DNA of 64,000 nucleotides from HXMU1428-3 sp965215715 (GTDB lineage: Bacteria > Pseudomonadota > Alphaproteobacteria > Rhizobiales > HXMU1428-3): assembly GCA_965215715.1 (NCBI GenBank), contig OZ244129.1, positions 1,302,001-1,366,000 of the forward strand, written 5' to 3'. The notes beneath the pieces were generated by a model, which was given only the letters and a program-made list of their open reading frames with translations, did no database searches and was not told where the DNA came from. Below are positions 33,172 through 43,281 of the stretch, piece after piece; position 1 is the stretch's first letter, and every line of letters starts with the position of its first letter. The position numbers were made by a program, and so were the translations under genes.

Positions 33172-34278
33172 ATGGAAACGCAATCGTCAACTCATTCGGG
33201 CCAACCGCTCGACATCGCCTGGACGGGTAAGGGCTCAAACTTTGTTGGCCTTGGATTTAAAATCTTCTTTTTAAAAATTATTACCCTGTTTCTCTATCAC
33301 TTCTGGGGCAAAACGGAAGTTCGCAAGCGCCTTTGGAACAATGTGCGCGTTAACAATGAACCGCTTGAATATACCGGTACAGGCATGGAGCTGTTTTTAG
33401 GCTTTTTAATTGTGATGCTTGCCGTATTCCTCCCGGCCATTTTAATGATTGTTGGCCTGCAAGTGATGTTTGGGCCCAATAGCCCTATGGCCATTGCAGG
33501 CGTTGTTGCCATTTATGTTTTATTTCTGTTTCTCATCGGTGTGGCTATTTACAACGCCCATAAGTACCGCCTATCACGCACGCAGTGGCGCGGTATTCGC
33601 GGGGCGTTGAAAGGCTCTTCATGGGGTTACGCTTGGACAGCCTTTTGGACAACTTTGGTTTCCATCATAACACTGGGTCTGGCTGTGCCTTGGCAAAGCA
33701 TCAAACTGCAAAAAATTATCACTGACAACACTCACTTTGGTGAAATGCCAATGCGGTTTACGGGCACCTCAAAGCCTTTATATAAATATTATATTGTGCC
33801 TTGGATTGCTCTTATTGCTGGCTATGCATTGCTTATTTTTGCTTTAATGCCAACCTTCCAACAATTAGAAGCTTTGCAACGAAGCGGTGAGATTGTATCA
33901 CCTGAGCGGCTTTTCACACTGCAACTGACCATTTTAGGATATCTCTTGGTGTTTGGTTTGGTGATGTCTGTGATTTACGCCTGGTATCAATCTAAATACT
34001 ACAATTACATTGCTGAACACACCCAATTTTCAAATGGCAGTTTTGCGCTCACAACCACTCCGGGCGGCCTGATTTGGATCACCTTGAGCAATTTCTTGAT
34101 TGTGATGCTTTCTTTGACAATTCTGACCCCTGTCGCCATTGCCCGGTTGTTTGGCTATTTTGTCGATAATCTTTCCTTTAATGGCACTGTTGATATCGCC
34201 TCGATAGAACAGAGTAGCGAACGTTTGAGTAAGACAGGCGAAGGGCTTGCAGAAGGATTTGATGTTTCCTCCTTCTAA
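33172..34278 (+). CDS. DUF898 (YjgN-like) membrane protein
   Basis: This 368-residue protein has an N-terminal soluble start and about six membrane segments. The family's repeated motif appears as FVGLGFKIFFLKIITLFLYHFWGKTEVRKRLW and again as YAWTAFWTTLVSIITLGLAVPWQSIKL; YKYYIVPW and YAWYQSKYYNYI also fit. The function of the family is not known. I took ATG 33172 (METQSST), with GGAGGG 6 nt upstream. The next gene encodes an M48 protease with its own membrane segment; DUF898 and M48 genes are often neighbours in my memory of Proteobacteria. Confidence 0.82.
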   Translation: METQSSTHSGQPLDIAWTGKGSNFVGLGFKIFFLKIITLFLYHFWGKTEVRKRLWNNVRVNNEPLEYTGTGMELFLGFLIVMLAVFLPAILMIVGLQVMFGPNSPMAIAGVVAIYVLFLFLIGVAIYNAHKYRLSRTQWRGIRGALKGSSWGYAWTAFWTTLVSIITLGLAVPWQSIKLQKIITDNTHFGEMPMRFTGTSKPLYKYYIVPWIALIAGYALLIFALMPTFQQLEALQRSGEIVSPERLFTLQLTILGYLLVFGLVMSVIYAWYQSKYYNYIAEHTQFSNGSFALTTTPGGLIWITLSNFLIVMLSLTILTPVAIARLFGYFVDNLSFNGTVDIASIEQSSERLSKTGEGLAEGFDVSSF

Positions 34279-34313
34279 TCTAAAAACGAATGCTTATATC
34301 ATCAATGATCAAT

Positions 34314-34350
34314 AAGGGGTGGGGCTTTTTAAAAGCCCCACCCCTTTTAA
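34314..34350 (+). terminator. Terminator after the DUF898 gene
   Basis: AAGGGGTGGGGCTTTT and its exact complement (to 34349) form a 16-bp G+C-rich stem. It ends in TTTT, 36 nt after the stop. Confidence 0.8.
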
Positions 34351-34408
34351 AAATGAGTAAACGTGCGTATATAACCTTGGTGTATAGCTGTTTGGGACCC
34401 TATTTGTT

Positions 34409-35608
34409 ATGACCACATTTCGTACATGGAAAGGCCGTTGGAGCGATGGCAAAACCGCTGCTGCTCATCAGGTTGAAATTGAATTACAACATGATAATCT
34501 GGTTTTCCGCCGCATTGATCAACCCTCAAGTGTTCCACTTATGTGGTCCTATCAAGACATAGACTCCCCTCACCCTGTTCATACTGATGATGATACTGTT
34601 TTGCTTACCAGCAAAACCGCACCTAATGAGCGATTATTTATCGAGGAAGAAAATTTTGCCAAACGTATTCTTGACCATGCCCCTAATGTGACCCACCGGG
34701 CCCATCAATGGTCTTTATTAAAATGGCCGCTTGGCATTGCTGGCGCCCTGTTTTTGTTTTGGGCGCTCACCTATTTTGACATTATCAGCCCGGCCAACAG
34801 CGTTGCTCGTATTTTGCCAGACACTGCCCGGACCACTCTTGGGCAAGGGGTGGTTAAAACAATCAACAAAGACAAGAAAACTTGCTCAACCCCGCAAGGG
34901 GATGCCGCGCTAGAAAAGCTGCTCACGCGTCTTTACCCGGCAACCCCAAAGAGCATCACCTTTAACATTAAAGTGGTTGACCTTAGTATTGTGAACGCTT
35001 TTGCTGCCCCTGGGGATCAGATTGTTGTTTCTGGTAAACTCATTGAACAGGCTGACAGCGCAGATGAAGTGGCCGGCGTCATCGCTCATGAAATGGGCCA
35101 TTCAATTGAGCGCCACCCAGAGGCTGGCATTGTGCGGGCCGTTGGTCTCATGACGCTCATTCAGATCTTAACGGCTGGCGAATCCGGCACATTTGGTGAC
35201 TTGGCCTTTTTGCTGGCACAATCAGGTTATAGCCGAACAGCTGAGGAACAAGCTGATGATCATGCAGCCAAAATATTGAATAAGGTTTCCGTTGATACAA
35301 GGCCTTTGGCAGGCTTTTTTGAGCGGCTTGTAAACAAAAGAGCGAAACTCACAAAGACGAAAAAAGAAAAGACCCAAGAGGACAAACAAAACTCTGTCAC
35401 CAAGGAAAACAAAAAGCAAGACAGAAGCTTTTTAGGGTGGCTCAACACTCACCCGGCAACAAAAAAGCGGATTGAATTTTTCAATCAATCGGGGCGCGTT
35501 ACAACCCCTCCTATCTTATCACAAGATGAGTGGAAAGCTTTGCAAACAATTTGCGGGCCAAAAGATAAAAAAGATAAGATAGAAAACAACAAGGGCGACA
35601 AAGCATAA
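34409..35608 (+). CDS. M48-family membrane metalloprotease
   Basis: The 399-residue protein has an N-terminal soluble domain (about 1-95, TTFRTWKGRWSDGKTAAAHQVEIEL). One membrane segment (about 108-125, GIAGALFLFWALTYFDII) leads to an M48 peptidase domain. The zinc motif is HEMGH (H227, H231) in AGVIAHEMGHSIERHPE, and the third ligand lies in RTAEEQADDHAAKIL. A lysine- and glutamate-rich linker near 310-340 precedes the end. It probably degrades misfolded envelope proteins. It follows the DUF898 gene across a terminator. Confidence 0.88.
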   Translation: MTTFRTWKGRWSDGKTAAAHQVEIELQHDNLVFRRIDQPSSVPLMWSYQDIDSPHPVHTDDDTVLLTSKTAPNERLFIEEENFAKRILDHAPNVTHRAHQWSLLKWPLGIAGALFLFWALTYFDIISPANSVARILPDTARTTLGQGVVKTINKDKKTCSTPQGDAALEKLLTRLYPATPKSITFNIKVVDLSIVNAFAAPGDQIVVSGKLIEQADSADEVAGVIAHEMGHSIERHPEAGIVRAVGLMTLIQILTAGESGTFGDLAFLLAQSGYSRTAEEQADDHAAKILNKVSVDTRPLAGFFERLVNKRAKLTKTKKEKTQEDKQNSVTKENKKQDRSFLGWLNTHPATKKRIEFFNQSGRVTTPPILSQDEWKALQTICGPKDKKDKIENNKGDKA

Positions 35609-35653
35609 AAAAAGCTGCCTCCTTTTCTATTGCAAATAAGAGGGCAGCTTTTT
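35606..35653. terminator. Bidirectional terminator between M48 and DUF1097 genes
   Basis: AAAAAGCTGCC and GGCAGCTTTTT form the stem; A and T runs flank it on both sides. The two genes converge here. Confidence 0.8.
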
Positions 35654-35670
35654 CAAGATTTAAGATAATT

Positions 35671-36180
35671 TTAGTCGCTTGCTAACATGCCTGCTAATTT
35701 TTCAGAGGCATATCCAAAGAGTGCACCAATAATCAGCGACAAGCCGATTGACACCGCTGGATTGCCCAGACTTGGTGTTAACAAATCATCAGTTCCTGCT
35801 TTTAACAAAACAAGCGCAGCTACTGCTGCAAAACCGTAAAAGACTGTTGGTACGGTTGATAGCATTGGAATGGATGAACACATGACGATCAAAAATGCGG
35901 CGATGGCAACAATAAGTGAGACCCAAATTGGTCCTGGTAAACCTAGGCCAACATTTGCGTTTAGCCATAAGCAAATCACACCAACAAGCACACCAAATAA
36001 TGCACAAATAATTGTTGAGACCAAAGCTTGTTCTTTGCCACCACTATGGAAAAAGGCTCCCCAGGTTAAAAATGCGGCCCAAAGATGGACCCCTAATCCC
36101 CAAACATCAGAGACAAACAAATATGTAGCGATGCCAGCAAGGATGCCCACGCTCAAAGCTAAAGCAGATAAAGAATTCAT
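35671..36180 (-). CDS. DUF1097 family inner-membrane protein
   Basis: This 169-residue protein is almost wholly hydrophobic, with about five or six membrane segments. LWAAFLTWGAFFHSGGKEQAL and LSLIIGALFGYASEKLA match the DUF1097 (YcdZ-like) pattern. The role is unknown. It is a single gene, convergent with the M48 gene. The 264 nt before its start (36181-36443) show no other gene. Confidence 0.75.
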   Translation of the reverse strand: MNSLSALALSVGILAGIATYLFVSDVWGLGVHLWAAFLTWGAFFHSGGKEQALVSTIICALFGVLVGVICLWLNANVGLGLPGPIWVSLIVAIAAFLIVMCSSIPMLSTVPTVFYGFAAVAALVLLKAGTDDLLTPSLGNPAVSIGLSLIIGALFGYASEKLAGMLASD

Positions 36181-36443
36181 GAATTAAACTCCCCTCAGTG
36201 TTAAGTTCCCAATGAAGCGCGGCCTTAACCGCCCCCCAGATGTGCGACAGAATGGCGCACCCTTGTGGGATCGTGCCTAAAATTTGGTCAAAAAGCAAAT
36301 TTGTGAGTGGAAACACTCTGAAGCATGTGGGCATGGTTCTAGGGAGTAAAATAGGAAAAATTGATTTAAACTTAATATATTAGAAATATGTTCTAATAAT
36401 TTAAATGAAGTTATCACTTAGGCAAAAGACCAGTAAAATCATG

Positions 36444-36499
36444 TAAAAAAATAGGATCCCCTTTTCCCGATTATGTTTCCAAATCAGGAAAAGGTCCCC
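36444..36499 (-). terminator. Terminator of valS
   Basis: CCTTTTCC (36460-36467) and GGAAAAGG (36487-36494) form the core of the stem, extended by GG and CC on the outer side. On the minus strand TATTTTTTTA follows. It starts right behind the valS stop. Confidence 0.75.
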
Positions 36500-36500
36500 A

Positions 36501-39173
36501 TTACCCAAGTTCTTTTAACCGCTCTAGCGCTGCGTTTAGTTGGGCGGCACGCTCTTCTTCTTCTGTAAGGCGGCGTTTTTGTTCTGTGACGATCTCTTCA
36601 GGGGCGTTGGCTAAAAACTTTTCATTCGATAATTTTCCAGACAGTTTCTTGATCTCACCTGCAACCTTGCCGAGCTCTTTGTTGAGCCGCTGGGTTTCTT
36701 GGGTCACATCAATAACACCTGAAAGCTGTAGGCAAGCCACCGCTTCACCAACAACCACTTGCACAGAACCAGAGGGCACCTCATCTGCAAAGGCAATGCT
36801 GTCCAAACGGGCCATCTGCTTTAAAGTGTTTTCATAAAGTTTGGCGCGCTCTTGAGACACATCGCTAGCGCCGACAAGCACAAGCGGGATTTTAGCGCCG
36901 GCCGGCACATTCATTTCAGATCGGGCTGAGCGAATTTGTGAGATTAAAGAGATGACCCATTCAATCTCAGTGCTAGCCGTCTCATCGCGCAACCCTTCAA
37001 ACGCAGGCCAGTCTGCTTTGATCAGCATGGTTTCGCGATCGCGCCCCTGCTCGCCTAGTCTTTGCCATAGCTCTTCAGTCATAAACGGCATAAAGGGATG
37101 GAGAAGTTTTATCATCTCATCCAAAACCCAGGCGGTGACCGCACGGGTCTCACTAATCAGCTCTTGATCATCAGAGTTAAACACGGGCTTTGATAGCTCC
37201 ACATACCAATCGCAATAGGTGTGCCAGATAAAATGATACAAGCCTTCAGCTGCTTCATTAAACCTGTAGTTTTCAATCGCCGTGGTGACGGTTTGCGTGG
37301 TTTTCTCAATCTCACCAACAATCCAACGATTGAGCGTTGCGTTTATCTTTGTTGGATCAAGCTTTAAGTCACCAACACAGCCATTCATCTCGGCAAAGCG
37401 AGCCGCGTTCCACAGCTTGGTGGCAAAGTTACGATAGCCTTCTACGCGCGGGATGGACATGTTCACATCGCGCCCCTGGGCGGCCATGGCGGCCATCGTG
37501 AAGCGCAAAGCGTCCGCCCCATATTGATCGACAAGCGGTAAAGGATCAATCACATTGCCTTTGGACTTGGACATCTTCTTGCCCTTCTCGTCGCGAACGA
37601 GGGCGTGAATGTAAACGGTGTCGAATGGGACTTCTTTCATGAAGTGCAGCCCCATCATCATCATTCGGGCAACCCAGAAGAAGATGATGTCAAAAGCGGT
37701 TGAAAGCGTCGCGGTTGGGTAATAGCGGGCAAGTTCTGGTGTCTTGTCTGGCCAGCCAAGGGTGGAAAATGGCCACAGGGCAGATGAGAACCAGGTGTCT
37801 AAAACGTCTTCATCGCGCTTCAGCTCTTGTACCTCACCATAATGCTTATCAGCTTGAGCTTGGGCTTCTTCTTCGGTTTGGGCAACAAACACTTCGCCAT
37901 CCGGCCCATACCAAGCTGGGATTTGGTGCCCCCACCAGAGTTGGCGTGAGATGCACCAGGGTTGAATATTGTTCATCCACTCAAAATAGGTTTTGTCCCA
38001 ATTGGCGGGTACAAATTTGGTCTTGCCGGAGGTCACAGCTTCAATCGCTGGTTTTGCAAGCACTTCAGCGTTCACATACCACTGATCTGTCAGCCAAGGC
38101 TCCACAACCACACCAGAGCGATCCCCATATGGCACCATCAATGTATGATCTTCAACCTTTTCAAGGAGGCCTAGTCTCTCCATCTCGGCGATGACTTTTT
38201 TGCGGGCTTCAAAGCGTTCCATGCCTTGATAAGCTTCGGGCACGTTTTCATTCAGGTTGGCGTGTTGATCAAAGATATTGATCATCTCTAGATTTTGTCG
38301 TTTGCCGACTTCAAAGTCATTAAAGTCATGGGCGGGCGTCATCTTCACAGCGCCAGAGCCTTGCTCAGGATCGGGGTATTCATCGGCCACAATTGGGATT
38401 AAACGATCAGCAATGGGCAAGCGCACTTGTTTGCCAACCAAATCTTTATAACGCTCGTCAGACGGGTGCACGGCCACACCGGTATCACCCAACATGGTCT
38501 CAGGCCGGGTGGTGGCAACGGTGATGAATTGCCCCTCTTGGCCTTCAATGGGGTATTTAAAGTGCCACATGGAGCCTTGGGTCTCGCGCGATTCCACTTC
38601 CAGATCAGAAATGGCTGTCAGCAATTTTGGGTCCCAGTTTACCAGGCGCTTGTCTTTATAAATCAGACCTTCATTATAAAGCTCGACAAATACTTTCAGA
38701 ACGGCTTTTGACAAGCCTTCATCCATGGTAAAGCGCTCGCGCGACCAATCACAAGAGGCGCCAAGGCGGCGCAATTGATTGACAATGGTGCCCCCGCTTT
38801 CCTCTTTCCAGGCCCAGACTTTTTCAAGGAATTTTTCGCGGCCTAAATCGCGCCGGCCTGGTTCGCCTTTTTCAGCCAATTGACGCTCTACCACCATTTG
38901 TGTGGCGATGCCGGCATGGTCAACACCTGGTTGCCACAAAACATTCTTGCCGCGCATGCGCTCGAAACGAGTGAGCACATCTTGCAAGCTGTTATTGAGC
39001 GCGTGGCCCATATGCAAAGAACCAGTGACATTGGGCGGTGGGATCACGATGCAATAATTATCGCTTGGATTGGTTTTGCTTTCATCGTCTCCAGCCTTAA
39101 AGGCGCCTGAGTGTTCCCAAGCCTCATAGATCCGCTGTTCAATATCTTGCGGGTTATATGTTTTTTCAAGCAT
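36501..39173 (-). CDS. valS: Valyl-tRNA synthetase
   Basis: The 890-residue class I synthetase has the HIGH motif in PPPNVTGSLHMGHALN near 50 and KMSKS in KKMSKSKGNVIDP near 535. The editing domain lies between (TTRPETMLGDTGVAVHP). The C-terminal coiled coil (LNKELGKVAGEIKKLSGKLSNEKF) is complete. It charges tRNA-Val. It carries its own terminator. The gene before it on this strand is a CPA2 antiporter. Confidence 0.97.
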   Translation of the reverse strand: MLEKTYNPQDIEQRIYEAWEHSGAFKAGDDESKTNPSDNYCIVIPPPNVTGSLHMGHALNNSLQDVLTRFERMRGKNVLWQPGVDHAGIATQMVVERQLAEKGEPGRRDLGREKFLEKVWAWKEESGGTIVNQLRRLGASCDWSRERFTMDEGLSKAVLKVFVELYNEGLIYKDKRLVNWDPKLLTAISDLEVESRETQGSMWHFKYPIEGQEGQFITVATTRPETMLGDTGVAVHPSDERYKDLVGKQVRLPIADRLIPIVADEYPDPEQGSGAVKMTPAHDFNDFEVGKRQNLEMINIFDQHANLNENVPEAYQGMERFEARKKVIAEMERLGLLEKVEDHTLMVPYGDRSGVVVEPWLTDQWYVNAEVLAKPAIEAVTSGKTKFVPANWDKTYFEWMNNIQPWCISRQLWWGHQIPAWYGPDGEVFVAQTEEEAQAQADKHYGEVQELKRDEDVLDTWFSSALWPFSTLGWPDKTPELARYYPTATLSTAFDIIFFWVARMMMMGLHFMKEVPFDTVYIHALVRDEKGKKMSKSKGNVIDPLPLVDQYGADALRFTMAAMAAQGRDVNMSIPRVEGYRNFATKLWNAARFAEMNGCVGDLKLDPTKINATLNRWIVGEIEKTTQTVTTAIENYRFNEAAEGLYHFIWHTYCDWYVELSKPVFNSDDQELISETRAVTAWVLDEMIKLLHPFMPFMTEELWQRLGEQGRDRETMLIKADWPAFEGLRDETASTEIEWVISLISQIRSARSEMNVPAGAKIPLVLVGASDVSQERAKLYENTLKQMARLDSIAFADEVPSGSVQVVVGEAVACLQLSGVIDVTQETQRLNKELGKVAGEIKKLSGKLSNEKFLANAPEEIVTEQKRRLTEEEERAAQLNAALERLKELG

Positions 39174-39305
39174 CGTTGGTCTGAAATTCCTACATTGAAA
39201 GTAAAGTCAAAAGCGGTGGTACGCTCAACAAACGCACCTGTCAACTGGTCTGAAGCCTATTGAGCTTGATATGATGCAAAAATAGTGTTTCTTGCCTCAT
39301 TGATC

Positions 39306-41000
39306 TTAGGCTGCTTTTCGTTCGACAGCACTGTCTTGCTGGCTAAGATATTGGTTTTGCTCATGTTCAACCCACTGCATGATCTCTTCATCTGCGATGC
39401 CAAGATCAGACAAAATCAGCTCTGCTAATTCTAATCCATTTGGGACCCCAGCGCATACGACGGGGCGGTAATTCATTTCTTCATATTCTTGTCGGTCTTT
39501 TTCTGAGCGCAGGGCCACATAGCGAACCACATTTGGGAAACGCGTTTTGGCGATGGGGGCATAGTAACGCGACAATTCCAACGCCGGGTCTGTCACGGCA
39601 ATGGATTTAAACTGATTAAGCCCTAAATTTTCCCAAAAACGAAGATCTGCTTTATCTCCAAAGATCACCGGGAACCCTCTGGTGCGGGCTTGTAAAAACA
39701 GCTCATAATCACGCTCCACTGCCAAATAGGGAATGTTAAAGGCCTGCATGGCATGGCTTATGGTCAGGCCTGTTCTGTTCATGCCAACCACGACCATAAT
39801 AGGTTGGCTTTCGACCTCTTCTTCTTCCTCATCCGTTAATTCTTGTTCGATCATTTTTTTCGCCCAGTTCCAACCAAAACCAAACACAAAGGAGGTCAGC
39901 GCCATGGTAATGGCAACAGCGGCAACCAGGATATTGGCCAATTTAGGATCAATCAGTTGTGTTACAGCCGGGGTCGCGATGATGACAAACAAGAACTCAC
40001 TGCCTTGGAATAACAGTGCGGCTTGTTGAATGCCATTGACCAATTTTTCGCGCAGGGCAAAGAACAACAACACAATGGCTGCCATTTTAACCGCCATAAT
40101 TGTTAAAGTTGCCAGTAAGACCAAGGACCAGTCTTGGAACAACACATGGAAATCAATGTTGGTGCCCACGGTTAGGAAGAAAAAGCTAAGCAATAAAAAG
40201 CGGAATGGGCGCAACTCGGTTTGAATGACATGTTTAAACGGTGTTTCTGAAATGATCATGCCTGCCAAAAACGCGCCCAATGTTAAGGACAACCCAACCG
40301 CCCCTGTGGCCATGCCTGTTATCAACACCAAGAACAGTGCTATCATGGTGAAGACTTCACTATTGTTGGAGGCAATCACCTGTTTGAAAACGGGTTTTAA
40401 TAAATATTTGCCGATTAACACTGCTGCAACAAAACTTGCTGCACATTTTAGCACCGCCATGCCCAATTCAGAGCCCAGCGAGGTGCTGCCCTTGGCCATT
40501 GTGTCTGCCAAGATAAGCAAGAAAATCGCACAAATATCTTGGAAAATTAAAATGGCAATGGCTGTGCTGGAGTTGGGACAGTTTTGTAAATTTCTATCTG
40601 CCAACACCTGGCTCACCACAGCTGTTGAGGACAAGGCAAGGGTGAAGGACAGCAAGATATTTAAAGACTGCGGCAAGCCTAAATTCAATCCGATTAAGTA
40701 AAACAGGCCGGCGGTGACCAGCATTTGTAACGGCCCGATCACAAAAATACCTTTGCGCTCTTGCCAGACATGGCGCAGAGAAAAATGCAAGCCAATATCA
40801 AACAGCAGGAAAACAACCCCCAATTCAGCTAAAAGGTGCGTGGTCTCATTATGGGCAATTAAGCCGAGCCCATGATGGCCCAGCACGAGGCCTGCCACTA
40901 AAAAACCAACAATGGGAGAAATTCCCAATTTAGGGAGGATCATCACACTGGCGATCCCGCATGCCAGCAAAATGATAATGGGTTGGAGCGTTTCAATCAT
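39306..41000 (-). CDS. CPA2 cation:proton antiporter with TrkA-N domain (Kef/YbaL-like)
   Basis: This 564-residue protein has about 12 membrane segments (1-385) with the family's LSSTAVVSQVLADRN and LSLTLGAFLAGMIISETPF motifs. A cytosolic nucleotide-binding RCK/TrkA-N domain follows (about 400-530), with VVVGMNRTGLTISHAM and FGDKADLRFWENLGL. It probably exchanges K+ or Na+ for protons under control of NAD(H). The start MIETLQPIIILLACGIA is clear. It is divergent from the ABC exporter gene, with repeat copy 2 between them. Confidence 0.88.
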   Translation of the reverse strand: MIETLQPIIILLACGIASVMILPKLGISPIVGFLVAGLVLGHHGLGLIAHNETTHLLAELGVVFLLFDIGLHFSLRHVWQERKGIFVIGPLQMLVTAGLFYLIGLNLGLPQSLNILLSFTLALSSTAVVSQVLADRNLQNCPNSSTAIAILIFQDICAIFLLILADTMAKGSTSLGSELGMAVLKCAASFVAAVLIGKYLLKPVFKQVIASNNSEVFTMIALFLVLITGMATGAVGLSLTLGAFLAGMIISETPFKHVIQTELRPFRFLLLSFFFLTVGTNIDFHVLFQDWSLVLLATLTIMAVKMAAIVLLFFALREKLVNGIQQAALLFQGSEFLFVIIATPAVTQLIDPKLANILVAAVAITMALTSFVFGFGWNWAKKMIEQELTDEEEEEVESQPIMVVVGMNRTGLTISHAMQAFNIPYLAVERDYELFLQARTRGFPVIFGDKADLRFWENLGLNQFKSIAVTDPALELSRYYAPIAKTRFPNVVRYVALRSEKDRQEYEEMNYRPVVCAGVPNGLELAELILSDLGIADEEIMQWVEHEQNQYLSQQDSAVERKAA

Positions 41001-41090
41001 AAGTGTTTTGCGTTTGCCCTTGTTACTTGATTATGCGTATTTGGATCAATGATAAAACCAATCGAGTTCTGAAAACGACCTAAGAGCATG

Positions 41091-41188
41091 TCAATTTATT
41101 TTGAATTCGTGCTTCATGCTCTATTCTCTTTGTTTATGCGTGTCTTTTTTCACAAAACCGGTATCCAATTTTGTGAGACACGCACTAA
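41091..41188. repeat. Palindromic intergenic repeat, copy 2 (modules A and B)
   Basis: Module A starts AGAGCATGTC and ends TCATGCTCTA (40 nt, as in copy 1). Module B carries GTGTCTTTTTT, CACAAAACCGG and TTTTGTGAGACACGC. It sits in the 294-nt gap between the antiporter and ABC genes, which holds no other gene. Confidence 0.8.
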
Positions 41189-41294
41189 TCCTTAGATAAT
41201 ATTTATCAGTTGCACAATTATTGTCATATTTAGCACATAGCTTGGTCGGCTTTGCAAAATTTGGCAAGGTTATTTTTTTGATAGAGACAGACAA

Positions 41295-43169
41295 ATGCTT
41301 GAGCGTGTTTTTACTTATTTTGAGAGCTGGGTTGACCCGATCCAGATTGCCACTGACCCTGCCCCGCCCAATGGGCTCAAGGCATTTTATCTTTATTTTT
41401 TAAGGCAAATCTGGCCGATCATCTCCCTGGCGTGTTTGTTGGCAGCCTTGAGTGCGTTTACTGACGCCATCATCCCGGTGTTTATTGGCTGGATTGTTGA
41501 CCTGTTTAACAAATCAAGCCCTGAAACCGTATGGCAGGATGGGCGCTGGATGTTTATTGGTATTCTCGTGCTTTTGTTGTTGCGCCCTGTTTTGGCGTTT
41601 TTGCAAATGCTGGTTTCTTATCATGCTCAGTTTCCTGGCTTTACAAATTTAATCCGCTGGCAAAGCCACTATCATGTCTCTAAGCAATCGTTGCACTTTT
41701 TTCAAAGTGACTTTGCGGGGCGTATTGCCAATAAGGTCATCCAAACAGGCATGGCCTTGCGGGCCAGCGTTATGAGTGTGCAAGATAGCATTTGGTATGT
41801 TGGCGCTTTTATTATATCAGCTTTGTTTTTCATTGGCAGCGCCTCTGTTTATCTAACCATTCCTGTCATCTTATGGTTGATGGCTTATATAGTGGTACTT
41901 GTGTTTTTTCTGCCCAAAATCAGAGAACAGTCTTCTGAAATGTCAGAGGCTCATTCTACCTTAACGGGGCGGGTCGTTGACAGTTACACCAACATTCAAA
42001 CTGTGAAACTGTTTTCAGGGGGGCAGTTTGAAGACAATTATATTGCTGACGCGGTCAGAGCTCACACCAAACAAATTCTGAGCTTGTTTAAACATTTCAC
42101 TTTTATGTGGCTTGCTTTGCATATTTTAAATGGCAGCTTGATGCTTAGCGTTGGCGCATTGACGATTATTTTGTGGCAAAACGCGATGATCACCATTGGT
42201 GAAGTGGCCATGGTGCTGCCGCTGACTTTACAATTGCGCAATATGGCCGCTTGGGTGATGGAGATTGCCAATGGTGTGTTTGAAAACGCGGGTACTGTGG
42301 AGGAAGGTATGGAGACCATTGCCAGGCCTTTAACGGTTGTTGATGCCCCTGATGCGCCAGCCCTTACTGTGAGCAAAGGCAAGATTGATTTTAAAAATGT
42401 CAATTTCGATTATGCGACGTTGAGCAAAGTAGATAACGAGCAGGAGGTTAAAGACCTGCCGGTTATCACCGATTTTAACTTGACCATTGAGCCGGGCCAA
42501 AAGGTTGGCCTTGTTGGCCGCTCCGGGGCGGGCAAGTCCACCCTGGTGAATTTGATCTTGCGTCTTTATGACATTAACAGCGGTGAGATTGCTATTGATG
42601 GGCAAAACATTGCCCATGTTACCCAAGAAAGCTTGCGCCGCCAGATCGGCATGGTCACCCAAGACACCTCCCTCTTGCACCGCACCATCAGAGAGAACCT
42701 GATGTATGGCAATGAGCAAGCAACTGAAGAAACAATGATCAAAGCGGCCAAACAAGCAGAAGCGGATGATTACATCACCACTTTGTTTGATGGCAAGGGC
42801 GGCACCGGGTATGACACTTTGGTGGGTGACCGGGGTGTGAAATTGTCTGGTGGTCAACGCCAGCGGATTGCCATTGCGCGGGTTATTTTGAAAAACGCGC
42901 CAATTTTGATCCTTGATGAAGCAACGTCTGCGCTTGATAGCGAAGTTGAACAGATGATCCAGCGCCAATTGCACACCATGATGCAGGGCAAAACTGTGAT
43001 CGCCATTGCCCATCGTTTGTCAACCATTGCTGAGATGGACCGGCTTATTGTTATGGAACAGGGCAAAATTGTTGAAGATGGTTCGCATGATGCGCTGATT
43101 GAGAAAGATGGTATTTACGCCAATCTTTGGGCACGCCAATCAGGTGGGTTTTTGGGCGCTAAAGTTTAA
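41295..43169 (+). CDS. ABC exporter, fused permease and ATPase
   Basis: The 624-residue protein has a six-helix transmembrane domain (about 35-335), then an ATPase domain. Walker A is GRSGAGKST near 409-417, the signature is LSGGQRQRIAIAR near 516, and Walker B/D-loop is ILILDEATSALDSE near 537. It resembles type I exporters of the MsbA/multidrug group. The cargo is unknown. An adjoining TPR-methyltransferase gene starts about 110 nt later in the same direction. Confidence 0.93.
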   Translation: MLERVFTYFESWVDPIQIATDPAPPNGLKAFYLYFLRQIWPIISLACLLAALSAFTDAIIPVFIGWIVDLFNKSSPETVWQDGRWMFIGILVLLLLRPVLAFLQMLVSYHAQFPGFTNLIRWQSHYHVSKQSLHFFQSDFAGRIANKVIQTGMALRASVMSVQDSIWYVGAFIISALFFIGSASVYLTIPVILWLMAYIVVLVFFLPKIREQSSEMSEAHSTLTGRVVDSYTNIQTVKLFSGGQFEDNYIADAVRAHTKQILSLFKHFTFMWLALHILNGSLMLSVGALTIILWQNAMITIGEVAMVLPLTLQLRNMAAWVMEIANGVFENAGTVEEGMETIARPLTVVDAPDAPALTVSKGKIDFKNVNFDYATLSKVDNEQEVKDLPVITDFNLTIEPGQKVGLVGRSGAGKSTLVNLILRLYDINSGEIAIDGQNIAHVTQESLRRQIGMVTQDTSLLHRTIRENLMYGNEQATEETMIKAAKQAEADDYITTLFDGKGGTGYDTLVGDRGVKLSGGQRQRIAIARVILKNAPILILDEATSALDSEVEQMIQRQLHTMMQGKTVIAIAHRLSTIAEMDRLIVMEQGKIVEDGSHDALIEKDGIYANLWARQSGGFLGAKV

Positions 43170-43281
43170 ACCGCTTGGCAGGTTATTCTCCAGGCTTTGG
43201 AAAAATTCGGCGCGCTTTGCACGAATCACTTATTCTTGCAAACGAATAGAACCGAATGTTTTTCTTTACGGAAGGCACCCC

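Noticed and set aside
37700..38194. 164-codon plus-strand frame within valS
   Set aside because: It lies opposite the conserved synthetase body and has no ribosome binding site.
42330..43013. 227-codon minus-strand frame opposite the ABC ATPase domain
   Set aside because: The plus strand encodes clear Walker and signature motifs over the same bases, so this is a shadow.
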